NCBI RefSeq assembly: GCF_000949635.1
Contig: NZ_BAFN01000001.1
Coordinates: forward strand, 2,655,673 to 2,719,672
Source of the DNA: Candidatus Brocadia sinica JPN1
GTDB lineage: Bacteria; Planctomycetota; Brocadiia; Brocadiales; Brocadiaceae
Direction of reading: 5' to 3'
DNA length: 64,000 bases
Numbering within the stretch: the stretch's first letter is position 1; every line of letters begins with the position of its first letter. Positions 1-9,763 of this stretch are shown piece by piece. The translations under genes were made by a program, and so were the position numbers. A model generated the notes under the pieces. The model ran no database searches, was not told the origin of the DNA, and was given only the letters and a program-made list of their open reading frames with translations.

Positions 1-692
1 GTTAGCAGCGCAGTTTTGAGGTGCTGATCGACCGGATACAATGCATGTGAGACAGTGGTTAATGGGACCGTGTGGTTGATTTGTACCGTAACCGGATCAT
101 GCAGGATATCGTGTGCCAGACGACGGATATCATTGGGCATGGTGGCAGAGAAAAACAGTGTTTGCCGCTGCGCCGGCAGGTACTTTAATATCTTCCGGAT
201 ATCAGGCAAAAACCCCATATCGAACATACGATCTGCCTCGTCCAGCACGAGTACTTCCAGATGTGATACATTGATCGTGCCCTGGCCAATGTGATCAAGC
301 AGGCGGCCGGGGCAGGCTACTGCGATTTCTGCTCCACGACGCAGCTTCTGGATTTGGGGGTTTATAGCTACACCTCCATAGATGGTAACACTGCGCAATC
401 CGGTTTGCCGTCCCAGTCCGGCGATGGTCTCGTGTATTTGTTCTGCCAGTTCACGCGTGGGCGCGATTATGAGGGAGCGAAGACGTCCGCGCTGCCCCTG
501 CATCAGACGCTGCAAAATCGGCAGCACGAATGCTGCAGTTTTGCCTGTTCCGGTTTGGGCCAGGGCGATAATATCCCGGCCCTGAAGAATTGATGGGATA
601 GATTGAAGCTGTATCGGCGTCGGTGTAATGTAACCGAGTGTCTGTACACCAGCCGCAATAAGCGGATGGAAATTGAACGTTTTAAAATTCAC
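1..692 (-). CDS. rhlE: DEAD-box ATP-dependent RNA helicase, RhlE-like (3' part outside window)
   Basis: This is the N-terminal 230 residues of an RNA helicase that unwinds RNA in the cytoplasm, as in rRNA maturation or mRNA turnover. Visible motifs in order are the Q motif (PTPIQLQ, 24-30), Walker A AQTGTGKT (45-52), PTRELA (78-83), CPGR (127-130, usually TPGR), DEAD (151-154) and SAT (182-184). The second RecA domain lies beyond the window edge. The start is a GTG at 692, chosen because AAGGAG lies five bases upstream and the product begins with the usual short F-x-x-F helicase N-terminus. The exact subfamily (RhlE rather than another DEAD-box member) is inference; the family is certain. Confidence 0.93.
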   Translation of the reverse strand, partial: MNFKTFNFHPLIAAGVQTLGYITPTPIQLQSIPSILQGRDIIALAQTGTGKTAAFVLPILQRLMQGQRGRLRSLIIAPTRELAEQIHETIAGLGRQTGLRSVTIYGGVAINPQIQKLRRGAEIAVACPGRLLDHIGQGTINVSHLEVLVLDEADRMFDMGFLPDIRKILKYLPAQRQTLFFSATMPNDIRRLAHDILHDPVTVQINHTVPLTTVSHALYPVDQHLKTALL

Positions 693-1363
693 TGAAACTC
701 CTTATGGTTAAAATATGAGCCAAGTCACCTTTGTTAATGGCTCTCTAATAAACTATAATTCAATTGTTTGGCTGTAGCGTCCAAAACTCTCTGACCAGGA
801 TTCTTCAAAAGTTGATAGGGAACGATTTGTAAATGAATTGTGTCTGCCTTGTGGGTCAGAGACTCTTGTCAACCCTGATGGATATTAGTCAACTACGAAT
901 AGCCAATTACCTACTTCAGTTAGCGACTGTTACGTAGTCCTGCATGGTATATGCCGTGGAGGGATAAGATGCATACCTGATGTATGCAGCAGTTATTTGA
1001 AACCTCTATTATAAACTACTTTCGCCTACCTCTTTTAAGTATGAACACATTATACAGAAAATTTCTCTTTAAGAAAACAGAATATTAAAAAAGTTTTTTA
1101 CTTTCCTGCCGTTACAGCTTATATGGGAGTTTTCGCCCCTTGCCCGGTAGTCTGTTTCCCAATCCTTGTGGCAAACATGTGGTTCCTCGCTGTTTTTCCA
1201 AACCAAATTTCCTTCCGGTTCCACCGATTCTTCATCTTACGGACGATCGCGAATGAATCTCACATCGCAATTCTTCGGTGATTCCGCCACTACCAAATCG
1301 ATACAATTTTGAATCTGAATTTTCCCTCTTGTTCTGACTTATCTGCAAGCCAATCAACTGGAA
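693..1363. other. Intergenic region, 671 bp, no gene recognised
   Basis: No convincing gene. On the minus strand about 1106-1330 there is a loosely open, stop-interrupted reading frame that could be a decayed gene, but it matches nothing I recognise. A short palindrome GCATAC-n5-GTATGC sits near 970-986. The helicase start signals lie at the left end and the downstream flank of uppP at the right end. Confidence 0.4.
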
Positions 1364-2143
1364 TTACATGTCCATTTTCATCATGAATGCAACAATAGCC
1401 AATGCCACCCCAACAACTATGCGATAATACCCGAACCATTTAAAACCGTGTTGTTTCAGGAAACCGATAAAGGCCTTGATAGCAAACATAGCTACGACAA
1501 ATGCTATGAAACTCCCCAGGAGCAGGATGACTATATCAGGGTGTTGGATTGTCTTGTAAGAACCCATCATTTTCTTGGCGCTTGCGCCAAGCATGGTTGG
1601 AACAGCAAGAAAAAATGAAAATTCAGCGGCTGTTCTCCGGTTAAGCCCTACCACCATTCCTCCAATGATGGTGGCTGCAGCCCGTGATACCCCCGGGATC
1701 ATTGCGATACACTGAAAGCAACCGATTTTAAAAGCCTGGAACCAGGATATTTCCTGTTCTTCCATTCCTTCGGCGTGTTTAAACCACCGGTCTGCAAAGA
1801 TCAGGACAATTCCCCCAAGAAAAAGTGAGGCAATGACTACCCATACGTTTGCCAGTAAATAGTCGATATAATCTTCCAGGACAAAACCAACAACTGCAGC
1901 AGGCAGGAATGCAAAGGCTAGTTTCAGATAAAACCGGAAAGCGGTGAAAAACTTACGCCAATAAAGCACTACCACCGATAAAATAGCGCCAAGCTGAATA
2001 ACGATTTCAAAATTCTTTGTCAGGGTATTATTGCTGATACCCATAAATGTAGAAGCGATTACCATATGGCCGGTAGATGAAACGGGTAAAAACTCGGTGA
2101 TACCTTCAATAATGGCAAGAATCAATGCTTCTAAATAGGTCAT
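1364..2143 (-). CDS. uppP: Undecaprenyl-diphosphatase UppP (BacA)
   Basis: Integral membrane enzyme that dephosphorylates undecaprenyl diphosphate to recycle the lipid carrier of peptidoglycan and polysaccharide synthesis. At 259 residues it is near the normal family length. The two active-site signatures are present: EGITEFLPVSSTGH at 13-26 and PGVSR at 150-154. About eight hydrophobic segments cover the rest. It is the last gene of a minus-strand run that begins at the EIIA-Ntr gene, but the gap upstream is 66 bp and contains a hairpin, so co-transcription is uncertain. The ATG start at 2143 gives the standard N-terminus just before the first helix. Confidence 0.96.
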   Translation of the reverse strand: MTYLEALILAIIEGITEFLPVSSTGHMVIASTFMGISNNTLTKNFEIVIQLGAILSVVVLYWRKFFTAFRFYLKLAFAFLPAAVVGFVLEDYIDYLLANVWVVIASLFLGGIVLIFADRWFKHAEGMEEQEISWFQAFKIGCFQCIAMIPGVSRAAATIIGGMVVGLNRRTAAEFSFFLAVPTMLGASAKKMMGSYKTIQHPDIVILLLGSFIAFVVAMFAIKAFIGFLKQHGFKWFGYYRIVVGVALAIVAFMMKMDM

Positions 2144-2186
2144 ACGTTTATTTCCCTTTCTTATTAACGTTTATGGATTTCAAAGA

Positions 2187-2212
2187 TAGGGACACGCTGC
2201 GCCGTGTCCCTA
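2187..2212. repeat. Perfect palindrome over the rlmI-like stop codon
   Basis: TAGGGACACG at 2187-2196 and its exact reverse complement at 2203-2212 form a 10-bp stem with a six-base loop. The stop codon of the upstream methyltransferase gene is inside the right arm (2210-2212). A related, less perfect version lies at 48107-48132. It may act as a terminator or mRNA-stabilising hairpin, or simply be one copy of a dispersed palindromic repeat. Confidence 0.7.
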
Positions 2213-3406
2213 CGGACTATTTCTCTTTTGTATGGGGAATACCCTTGCAAAGACGGCCTTAAGGTATCGCCCTTCGGGAAAGATGGTAGAAAAGGGATGG
2301 TCTGATGACGCCCCCGCAAGCCGAAAAATTTGCAATACAACTCCAGCTTCTGCTGCAGAACGGGTCAGAATGGAAAGAAAGTCCCTCTCTGATACGAGAC
2401 CTGAGCAAGAGCAGGTCAGCAGGATGCCGCCTGGCCTGAGTACCTGTACGCCAAGCCTATTGATGTCCCCGTAGGTCCGATGTGCACGCTTGATCTCTTC
2501 GGTGCATCCGGCAAGTTTTGCCGGGTCGAGGATCACGACGTCGGCCTGTATACCCTTGCTGATCATCATACGCAGGTGATCAAACACGTTGACGTGTTGG
2601 AACGTTACTTTTACAGCGTTTAGTCGTGCATTTTCTTGTGCAGTTTCCAGTGCTTTTTCATCCAGGTCTATTGCCGTAGCCGACTTTGCGCCAGCCAGCA
2701 TTGCAGAAATGGCGAATCCACCGGTATAACAAAAACAATCAAGCACCTCCTTACCGTGGCAATACTGTGACAATGTTAAACGGTTCTCACGTTGATCGAG
2801 AAAGAAACCCGTCTTGTGTCCTGTTTTGAGATTTACCTTCATCTTTAACTGATTTTCTTTAATTTCTACGGAATCGGGACCGGGATAAGCCCCGGCTGCC
2901 CTTGAAAAATCTACACCCTCCTTGGCGGCAATTCGTTCATCCGGGCGCACAACAACCCGGGTGCCAGGGTAAAGGGACTGTAAAGGCGATACGATCAACT
3001 CCATTATTCCAAGGTATCCGGCAGAGTATGGTTCCACGACGAGGACGCCGGCGAATTTATCAATAATCAGCCCCGACAGACCATCGGCTTCCCCATGTAC
3101 TAATCGGTAGCTGTCAGAAGCCTTCTGAATCCCAAGAATTTCCTCACGAAGTGTCCTGGCCTGTTCCAGTTTTTTGAAGAAAAATTCGTGATCTAACTGT
3201 TCGGATATATTCTCGGTTAACAGACGGATGCCAATATTACTTTTGTAATTGTAGATACCCCTGCCAATAAAGGTTCCTTCCTTTGAGATTACCTCTACGA
3301 GGGAGCCTGGCTGCAGGCGTTTTTGAGGATGCCGGATCATCCTGGTGAAGATCCATGGATGAAGTGAGTTTCTCCGGGCCTTTAATGAGATTACCGGTAG
3401 TTCCAT
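2210..3406 (-). CDS. rlmI: Class I SAM-dependent rRNA methyltransferase, RlmI-like
   Basis: Predicted cytosine-C5 rRNA methyltransferase of the RlmI/YccW family (398 residues, normal length). An N-terminal PUA RNA-binding domain (about 1-70) is followed by the linker signature KTGHKTGFFLDQREN (194-208) and a Rossmann methyltransferase domain. SAM motif I is VLDCFCYTGGF (221-231), an acidic ADLDE-like strand end follows at about 246-250, and DPAK lies at 294-297 where family members usually have DPPK. A TCSCS segment near the C-terminus is typical of the family. The substrate nucleotide cannot be told from sequence. The stop codon lies in a palindrome. Confidence 0.88.
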   Translation of the reverse strand: MELPVISLKARRNSLHPWIFTRMIRHPQKRLQPGSLVEVISKEGTFIGRGIYNYKSNIGIRLLTENISEQLDHEFFFKKLEQARTLREEILGIQKASDSYRLVHGEADGLSGLIIDKFAGVLVVEPYSAGYLGIMELIVSPLQSLYPGTRVVVRPDERIAAKEGVDFSRAAGAYPGPDSVEIKENQLKMKVNLKTGHKTGFFLDQRENRLTLSQYCHGKEVLDCFCYTGGFAISAMLAGAKSATAIDLDEKALETAQENARLNAVKVTFQHVNVFDHLRMMISKGIQADVVILDPAKLAGCTEEIKRAHRTYGDINRLGVQVLRPGGILLTCSCSGLVSERDFLSILTRSAAEAGVVLQIFRLAGASSDHPFSTIFPEGRYLKAVFARVFPIQKRNSP

Positions 3407-3558
3407 AACGCAAATTCCTCTCCTATCGGATTAATTGCTTAACACACCGTTGACCGCCGGCAGTGGGAATTTATTACCCGCAGCAGACTATCCACAGCCT
3501 ACCATCCACGATCTTTTTGTCACAACTAAGCTGCCTGATATAAATCTATTCAGGTTCT

Positions 3559-4884
3559 TTACGATAAACATATCTTTGCAAAGAATAAGGATACTATGGT
3601 ACCGGTAGAGATATTAATGAAATTAACAACTTCGTTACTTATCCATTTTCTTCGTTCGATAGTCGCACCCAAAATACTTTCAACCGTAGTGCCAACAAAC
3701 GATGCAATTATTACGATGAGTATTGACTGAAGGTTGATTACGTGTAACACATAAGCTTCGGCGCCAATAAAAGCAGCAGACAGTATCCCCAAAATAGTTC
3801 CTTCGACAGATATTGCCCCATCCGTACCTACAGGGACAGGTTGCATCGTAGTAATTAAGATTGGCCTTTTGCCATAAATTTGTCCCAATTCGCTGGAGAT
3901 TGTATCGAAGGTGGCCGTAGCGAAGGCGGCAACAAAGGCAGCCCTGTAAATTTCTGGGGTATTGGTCAATAAGGCCATAACAGCCATCACAAGCCCAACC
4001 CCGCCCTTCGCAATTACGTGTTTTGAGCTGCGCTTGCCCTTGTTTTCCTGGGCAACTCCATGTGAAGCCTTCCACGTATATTTATATCTGGATGACCAGC
4101 TGCCGAGTAGAAAAAATGTAAAGAGGATTAAAAATCCCCCTGGACCCAGACAGAGATAGATGATGGTACCGAGAACAACCCCGCTGATTAAGCCAGACTT
4201 ATTTACGGTTTTTACATAATAAGCAAGCAGGCCAAATGCTACATTGACGCTAAAAGCAGTGAAGATGTTATGAGCATGACTGAGATGTTTCCAATTCACG
4301 ATAGTCGCAGCGTAAAGAAATAGCCCTGCAGCCAGCGGCACCGTAATATTGTCGTCGATCTTCAGCGGCAATGATTCAACTCCTGCCGTTATGAAAGATG
4401 TCAAAAACGCCGTGATCAGCAGATAGTGCCACGGTAATGGTGTTTGTAACGGGCTCAGATTTACCCACCACATGAGAATTGCAGCGCCCAGTCCGCCAAA
4501 GAAGACAAAGGCTATAAAACCGATCCATGACTTTTCAGGATTCCAGGGAAGTTTCTTTTTCCCATAAGTCTTTCCAAAGAGATTAGAGCAACCATCGCCC
4601 AGGGACATGATTGCCCAGGCGCCTGCCACAATATACATTTTTTTATGAAAGAGAAGGATAAGGGCAAAGACCATTACCCCATAGATCAGTTTACCGAAGG
4701 AAAAGCACCTTTCCATCTCATGTTCCCGGAATGAGCCCTTTACGAATATCTTTGATAAGAAAAGTCCATACAGAATTCCCGCTAATGCAAACAGGAGCGC
4801 TTGCCAGGTATTTAAATATTTTAATAAAAAAACGAATATGACTGGCACGATGTGTTCAATCCTGCGTTTTGTTTCATTTGTCAT
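3559..4884 (-). CDS. Fused VTE5/Sec59-like lipid kinase and DUF92 (VTE6/TMEM19-like) membrane protein
   Basis: A polytopic 441-residue protein with two recognisable halves. Residues 1 to about 205 resemble the CTP-dependent dolichol/phytol kinase family (Sec59, DGK1, VTE5): SLGDGCSNLFG (94-104), a basic GKKK stretch (108-111) and KSW (118-120). Residues about 212-441 are a DUF92 domain, with DTISSELG (327-334) and PVPVGTDGAIS (349-359). In plants VTE5 phosphorylates phytol and the DUF92 protein VTE6 phosphorylates phytyl phosphate. The fusion could therefore convert an isoprenoid alcohol to its diphosphate in two steps; that is inference. It is 17 bp from the DUF21-CBS gene upstream, suggesting an operon. 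Confidence 0.8.
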   Translation of the reverse strand: MTNETKRRIEHIVPVIFVFLLKYLNTWQALLFALAGILYGLFLSKIFVKGSFREHEMERCFSFGKLIYGVMVFALILLFHKKMYIVAGAWAIMSLGDGCSNLFGKTYGKKKLPWNPEKSWIGFIAFVFFGGLGAAILMWWVNLSPLQTPLPWHYLLITAFLTSFITAGVESLPLKIDDNITVPLAAGLFLYAATIVNWKHLSHAHNIFTAFSVNVAFGLLAYYVKTVNKSGLISGVVLGTIIYLCLGPGGFLILFTFFLLGSWSSRYKYTWKASHGVAQENKGKRSSKHVIAKGGVGLVMAVMALLTNTPEIYRAAFVAAFATATFDTISSELGQIYGKRPILITTMQPVPVGTDGAISVEGTILGILSAAFIGAEAYVLHVINLQSILIVIIASFVGTTVESILGATIERRKWISNEVVNFINISTGTIVSLFFAKICLS

Positions 4885-4901
4885 GGCTTGACGCTGAATT
4901 T

Positions 4902-5924
4902 TTATTCTTCAGGACTGGTCTTTTCCCTCAATTCCCCGAAAATGACCTTTAAGATATCTTTTATCTCTATTAAACCCGATACATTGCCGCCGGCATCTCT
5001 GACAATGGCGATGTGTAATCCCTTTTGCTGAAATTCTGTAAATATCTTACTAATCTTGTTGTTTTCAGAGACAAAATAGGGTTCCATCATAAGGTCTTCG
5101 AGGACAAAAAGAGAATTATTTGCCACCATATTAATGATTCCTTTTGCATGAACGATCCCAATTACCTTATCAATGCACTGCCTGTACACCGGATACCTGG
5201 TGTAGCCTTCTTCTGCAACGATTCTTACGATGTCCTCACGTCCCATGTCTGCATTTATGGCTACAATCTGTTGTCTGGGTACCATAACCTCTTTAGCAAG
5301 CTTATCACTAAATTCAAATATTTTGCGCAATAACTTGTGTTCACCATCAGCTAATACACCCGTCTCTCCACTTTCCCTGATAATATGTTTTACCTCTTCA
5401 CGGCTGAAAATCGTTTTTTTATACTCAATTTTCACACCAAATAATTTAAAAAAGAGGTAGGTAATATAGGTAATTAATGTAACGCTGGGTGATAAGACCC
5501 ATCGTATCCACTCATATGGTTTGATGATCAACAGGGAAAGTTGTTCAGGAAACTGGGTTGCTAACACTTTTGGAAACGTTTCCGCAAACAAGAGTAAAAT
5601 GAAGGCGACGATTACTGGCGCAAGAATTACACCCCATTCATGCAAATAGTATATTGCGATCGTTGTTCCTATCGTTGATACTATGGTATTGACAATATTA
5701 TTTCCCGTAAGGATGGTGCTGAGAAGTTTATCTGGCTCATTGACACTATTATAAATAGCGACGGCTCTTTTGTTCCGTTGTTTGATCAGATAGTCCAATC
5801 GTACCTTGTTAATGGAAAAAAGAGATGTTTCGGTTAGTGAAAAAAAGGCGGAGACGATCAGGAGGATAAGAAAGAGTATCAACATAAAAATGATTGTTGC
5901 GGCGGAAAAATGCATGTGGTCCAT
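4902..5924 (-). CDS. DUF21 (CNNM) membrane protein with paired CBS domains
   Basis: A 340-residue CorB/CNNM-type protein, often annotated as hemolysin-like or TlyC. The first 180 residues form the DUF21 transmembrane domain with about four hydrophobic segments and the usual 'SLTETS' start. A CBS pair follows (about 213-335) beginning with EVMVPRQQIVAI. The C-terminal CorC/HlyC transporter-associated domain found in longer relatives is missing: the protein ends shortly after the second CBS domain with a charged tail. Relatives are implicated in magnesium or cobalt efflux; the actual substrate is unknown. It lies between the EIIA-Ntr gene (40 bp upstream) and the kinase fusion. Confidence 0.85.
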   Translation of the reverse strand: MDHMHFSAATIIFMLILFLILLIVSAFFSLTETSLFSINKVRLDYLIKQRNKRAVAIYNSVNEPDKLLSTILTGNNIVNTIVSTIGTTIAIYYLHEWGVILAPVIVAFILLLFAETFPKVLATQFPEQLSLLIIKPYEWIRWVLSPSVTLITYITYLFFKLFGVKIEYKKTIFSREEVKHIIRESGETGVLADGEHKLLRKIFEFSDKLAKEVMVPRQQIVAINADMGREDIVRIVAEEGYTRYPVYRQCIDKVIGIVHAKGIINMVANNSLFVLEDLMMEPYFVSENNKISKIFTEFQQKGLHIAIVRDAGGNVSGLIEIKDILKVIFGELREKTSPEE

Positions 5925-5963
5925 AAAGGCAACTCCTTCTTATTTCTTTCAGCATAAGGACTA

Positions 5964-6422
5964 TTATTCCTTTTCTTTTTCATTGATAAGACGCATGATC
6001 TCTTCCGGCGAATGAGATTTAATAATTCGTTGCTTAAAGGGCTCATCAATGAATAAACGGGCTATTCGACTCAAAAGGCCAAGATACCTGCTGTCTGTTC
6101 GCTCTTTGGTAGCAATCAAAATAACGAAATGAACGGGTTTCCCGTCTATTGCATTGAATTCTATTCCCTGCTCCGAAATTCCAAGACATGCGACAATATC
6201 TGTTACGCCGGAGGTTTGTGCATGGGGAATCCCAATTCCTCCACCAATTCCTGTACTTTTAATTTTTTCCCGTTCAATTACCTTTTTCAGGAGGTCTGTT
6301 TCGCTTGTCACCTTTTCCGATGTCCTGGTCACCTGCACCATTTTTCCCAGCACATCATTTTTATCCCTTCCGTTCAAGTCGATGATTATGCGTTCTTTGG
6401 TCAGAACATCTGAGAGTTTCAC
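5964..6422 (-). CDS. ptsN: PTS EIIA-Ntr-like protein (PtsN/fructose-type IIA)
   Basis: A soluble phosphotransferase IIA domain of about 152 residues. The phosphorylated histidine is His67 in GIGIPHA, and the family end 'LINEKEKE' follows normally. In bacteria without a sugar PTS these proteins regulate nitrogen and potassium metabolism. No HPr or enzyme I gene is in the window. I prefer the GTG at 6422 because a purine-rich GGGGGGAG precedes it and the product then starts directly with the conserved KLSDVL; a TTG at 6470 would add 16 residues without a ribosome site. It heads the minus-strand run running through the DUF21-CBS gene. Confidence 0.88.
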   Translation of the reverse strand: MKLSDVLTKERIIIDLNGRDKNDVLGKMVQVTRTSEKVTSETDLLKKVIEREKIKSTGIGGGIGIPHAQTSGVTDIVACLGISEQGIEFNAIDGKPVHFVILIATKERTDSRYLGLLSRIARLFIDEPFKQRIIKSHSPEEIMRLINEKEKE

Positions 6423-6643
6423 ACTCCCCCCTTTCGCCACATAATTCCTTTTCTCATTCAGGTATGACAAACTTAATCACAGTCATCATGTCGCATAAGC
6501 AATATCCTGAAACCACGAAAATATTTGTTTCTTTCACAAACGGACTATATTTTTGTATATTCTAATTTATGGTTAATAAAAATCAATGTATTTAAATTAT
6601 GGAACCCTTTCTGAGTCTTTTCCCCACGGGAAAGAAGGCTTTC

Positions 6644-7819
6644 TTAAGCCATATCCTTATAGAAACTCTGACCACACCCGAGGTTTTTAAGGCCTAAGAT
6701 TTCTGTGATAGTGGCTCCCACGTCTGCAAAGGATTGGCGAATGCCTAATGATTTGGGATAACCCAACCCCTTCCCGTAAACTAACAAAGGCACATACTCC
6801 CTGGAGTGGTCTGTGCTGGGGGTGGTGGGGTCACAACCATGATCTGCCGTAATAAACAAAATGTCACTTTCGTTAAGCGCTTCCACGATTTGAGGAATAC
6901 TCGTGTCAAAGGTTTTTAGCGCATCCGCATATCCCTTTACGTCGTTTCTGTGACCATATTTCATGTCAAAATCAACGAGGTTGGTAAAAAGTATTCCTTT
7001 GAAATTCCTTTTCATACATTTTATTGTCTGGATAATGCCATCCTGATTGTCCTGAGTGTGGATCTCTTCCGACAACCCTCTGTGTGCAAATATATCCCCG
7101 ATCTTGCCAACGCCGATTACCCCGAATCCATCCTGGAGTGCATGATCCAAAACGGTAGATGACGGTGGCGCCAGAGAGAAATCCTTCCGCCTGTCCGTTC
7201 TGATGAATTGACCGCTTTGTAAAACAAAAGGGCGCGCAATAACCCTGCCGACAGCATGTTCACCTGTTAATATTTTCCGCGCTATTTCACAAATATGGTA
7301 TAAGTCCGGAACGGGAATGACATCCTCGCTGGCAGCAATCTGAAAAACACTATCGGCGGAGGTATATACTATGGGAAAACCCGTCCTGATATGCTCTCTT
7401 CCCAGTTCCCGAATAATCTCAGTGCCTGATGCCGATTTATTCCCCAAAATGGGTCTGCCAATTTTTTCCACAAAGATATCAATAATTTCTTTTGGAAAAC
7501 CATTCGGATAGATTGGGAATGGTTTTGGGGTGATAATCCCCATCATCTCCCAATGACCACAAGTCGTGTCCTTTCCCCTGGAAACTTCTGACATCTTGCC
7601 ATAGAATCCAGAAGGAGTAATTGAAGATGAAATGCCCTTGATAGGCACAATCTTTCCCAGTCCTAAATTTTCCAGATGGGGTAACTGCAATCCTCCCAAA
7701 GCATCAGCTACATTTCCCAGGGTATTGCTGTATTCATCTCCGTATAAATGAGCATCGGGCATAGCCCCAATACCCACACTGTCCAGTACAATAAGGATAA
7801 CTCTTTGAATCGGTATCAT
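6644..7819 (-). CDS. deoB: Phosphopentomutase DeoB
   Basis: Converts ribose- or deoxyribose-1-phosphate to the 5-phosphate in nucleoside salvage; an alkaline-phosphatase-superfamily metalloenzyme. Visible are the metal-binding [13 protein letters not shown] near the start, the [13 protein letters not shown] segment carrying the phospho-acceptor threonine, and [17 protein letters not shown] near the C-terminus. The ATG at 7819 gives the standard 391-residue enzyme. A GTG at 7879 would overlap the upstream stop codon as GTGA and add 20 poorly conserved residues; neither start has a clear Shine-Dalgarno site, so the start is uncertain. The upstream sensor gene ends 57 bp before the ATG. Confidence 0.95.
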   Translation of the reverse strand: MIPIQRVILIVLDSVGIGAMPDAHLYGDEYSNTLGNVADALGGLQLPHLENLGLGKIVPIKGISSSITPSGFYGKMSEVSRGKDTTCGHWEMMGIITPKPFPIYPNGFPKEIIDIFVEKIGRPILGNKSASGTEIIRELGREHIRTGFPIVYTSADSVFQIAASEDVIPVPDLYHICEIARKILTGEHAVGRVIARPFVLQSGQFIRTDRRKDFSLAPPSSTVLDHALQDGFGVIGVGKIGDIFAHRGLSEEIHTQDNQDGIIQTIKCMKRNFKGILFTNLVDFDMKYGHRNDVKGYADALKTFDTSIPQIVEALNESDILFITADHGCDPTTPSTDHSREYVPLLVYGKGLGYPKSLGIRQSFADVGATITEILGLKNLGCGQSFYKDMA

Positions 7820-7875
7820 ATTTGATTCACGACAGGAATAATTCCGGTAACAGATCGAAAGCCATAGGGTTTGTT

Positions 7876-8736
7876 TCACTGAGTTACTTGACCCAACAGC
7901 TTCTTTTGCATGGTTATATCCTTTGTTACGTGTATTGAACCTATGAACTTCCCCGCATCATTAAAATAGGGAAATGCAGTGATATTAAAGATGCCGCACA
8001 TATGGGGGTCTACGATCTCTTCTGTACATGGAGTCTTCTTCTCCATAGATTTACGGTGTGGACATATCTTCCATGGTTCCTCCGTACCATGAAAAATCTT
8101 ATAACATTTTTTGCCAACTATTGACTTAATATCCATATTGAATTTTTTGGCTACTGCCTTGTTAGCCCGAAGAATAGTAAAATCTGTATCGTGTATGCTG
8201 ATTAAATCATTAATGGCGTCAAAGGCGCTTTCCCACTCTATTTTAGAACGTTCTATTGACTTAAATGTGTTCATTAAGGTTGCATTTTCAATACTCACGG
8301 CAATATAACTGGCCAGTGTAGTCATAAGAAGGCTCTCGTATTTGTCATATTCAAAAGCATGAAATTTCTCGGGTATAATACTGAATACAGCCGATAACCC
8401 GATCAGTTTCCGGTTATGAATAAGGGGGGTATTCATAAAGGACGTATATCGTACATCTATAACAGGACGGGTAATAATGTCTTTCAACCGTGTAGAACAT
8501 GGCAGGCACGCATCCTTAACCTTGGAGAAAGGAATTCCTACAGAACAAACCGGCGTGAGGTTTTCGTCATTATTTAACATAAGTACGGATGCATCTGCCC
8601 CGGTAAATACCTTGAAGTGTCTTGTTGCCGTCCGTAAAAATGATTTGTAATCCAAAGCTCTGGAGGATTGTAAAAAAGCGTCCGAAAGGGCCTTTATGCG
8701 GTGGTATAACTTCTTTTCATCTGAAATAGATGACAT
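7876..8736 (-). CDS. GAF-PAS sensory protein without output domain
   Basis: A cytoplasmic protein of about 286 residues. An N-terminal helix is followed by a GAF domain (about 35-165) and a PAS domain (about 175-286) ending in the usual HVTKDIT. No kinase, cyclase or DNA-binding domain follows. The PAS core is cysteine-rich: KCYKIF, then ICPHR, TPC and HMC, a spacing seen in PAS domains suspected of binding a metal or heme. The ATG at 8736 is chosen over a TTG at 8778; no ribosome site is clear. It sits directly ahead of deoB, which does not explain its role. It could feed an unlinked kinase. Confidence 0.7.
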   Translation of the reverse strand: MSSISDEKKLYHRIKALSDAFLQSSRALDYKSFLRTATRHFKVFTGADASVLMLNNDENLTPVCSVGIPFSKVKDACLPCSTRLKDIITRPVIDVRYTSFMNTPLIHNRKLIGLSAVFSIIPEKFHAFEYDKYESLLMTTLASYIAVSIENATLMNTFKSIERSKIEWESAFDAINDLISIHDTDFTILRANKAVAKKFNMDIKSIVGKKCYKIFHGTEEPWKICPHRKSMEKKTPCTEEIVDPHMCGIFNITAFPYFNDAGKFIGSIHVTKDITMQKKLLGQVTQ

Positions 8737-8863
8737 CTTTCCCGAATCCCGTCCGAATGAAAATGAATATGTATGCAAGATTGGCGATCGGCCATTTATG
8801 ACGCTACGCGTTGAAACATTTCTTCAAGATGATTATATTGAAAATAATATTTGTTCTTCAAAT

Positions 8864-8900
8864 GAAAAATGCAAAGTGAACTTTGCGCTTTGCATTTTTC
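8864..8900. terminator. Strong inverted repeat, probable terminator for the 9011-9763 gene
   Basis: GAAAAATGCAAAG at 8864-8876 pairs perfectly with 8888-8900 (13-bp stem, 11-base loop). Read on the minus strand it lies about 110 bp past the stop of the secreted-protein gene, and the second arm ends in a T run. The A/T-rich ends would serve termination in either direction. Confidence 0.55.
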
Positions 8901-9010
8901 GCTTCATCCAGGCCTCCGGTGTCTGTCTACTGGGCATCAGTCAATGTGGCCTGGTTATTCGCAATTGCAACTCATGTGTGAAGGATTCCTACTGAGGATT
9001 GGTTAATATT

Positions 9011-9763
9011 TTATTTATTTTTAACCTTCACGGTCACTCTTGTCTTCAAACCACCATCTGTCTTAAATTTGACCTTTGCATTACCTGTCTTCTGCGTAGC
9101 TGTAATCGTAAATATAGCCTCACCATTTGCATCCGTATCTTGACTTAGCGGTGTCACCGATATACGCCTCTTACCAGCCTTAACCGTAGCCGTTACCGTT
9201 TCACCAACAACCGGGGTACCATCAGAGCAAGTTACTGTCACTGTTACCTCATCGCTTTCTTCTTTCTTAAGCCGTAGTACATATGGAGATGCAGTTATCT
9301 CTTCGGCTTTGCATCGGGGAGTTGGTGTCACTGTCGGTGTAGATGGTATCAAACCAAAATATTTTTCATCTCCATATGATGTTCCTGCGCTATTCTGTGC
9401 AGCAATCCTGTAATAATAAATAGTTTCTTCCAACAACTTCCCTATATTGATGCTTACCTGTGTATCAGTCGTTCCGGTTACCGTTTGTGTGCTTGATTTA
9501 TTATTATAAGAACCACTGCTTGTACCATAATCAAACCATGCAGTTGTCAACAACCCATGGGCATTGACAATACTTTCCAGAATTACCGAATTGTCACCTG
9601 CCAGTGATGCCTCCCCAGTTGTTACCGTCGGCGGTTGTGGTGTCGGTGTTACAGTTGTCGTTGCTGAAAGTATCGGCGTTTCCTGTGCAGATACCAACTT
9701 CAAACATAAGGTCCCACAAATAATTAACAAACAATAAGAAAGAAAAATAAATCTATTTCTCAT
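9011..9763 (-). CDS. Secreted Fn3-like/Ig-like domain protein
   Basis: A 250-residue exported protein of unknown function. It has a signal peptide (about 1-26, ending near VSA), a Pro/Thr-rich linker (TPTPQPP), a fibronectin-III-like domain (about 45-135, with IYYYRIAAQNSAGTSYG) and a second linker. The last 105 residues are an Ig-like invasin-type domain with the segment ISVTPLSQDTDANGEA. The same module ends the much larger SBBP protein at 10299-13361 with nearly identical wording, so the two are paralogues or exchanged their 3' ends. A surface or periplasmic location is likely. The C-terminal KVKVKNK-type end could be a sorting or anchoring feature, but I cannot show that. Confidence 0.75.
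   Translation of the reverse strand: MRNRFIFLSYCLLIICGTLCLKLVSAQETPILSATTTVTPTPQPPTVTTGEASLAGDNSVILESIVNAHGLLTTAWFDYGTSSGSYNNKSSTQTVTGTTDTQVSINIGKLLEETIYYYRIAAQNSAGTSYGDEKYFGLIPSTPTVTPTPRCKAEEITASPYVLRLKKEESDEVTVTVTCSDGTPVVGETVTATVKAGKRRISVTPLSQDTDANGEAIFTITATQKTGNAKVKFKTDGGLKTRVTVKVKNK

Noticed and set aside
720-900. Possible transposase remnant near the left end
   Set aside because: All three plus-strand frames are closed by stop codons and no transposase motif is readable.
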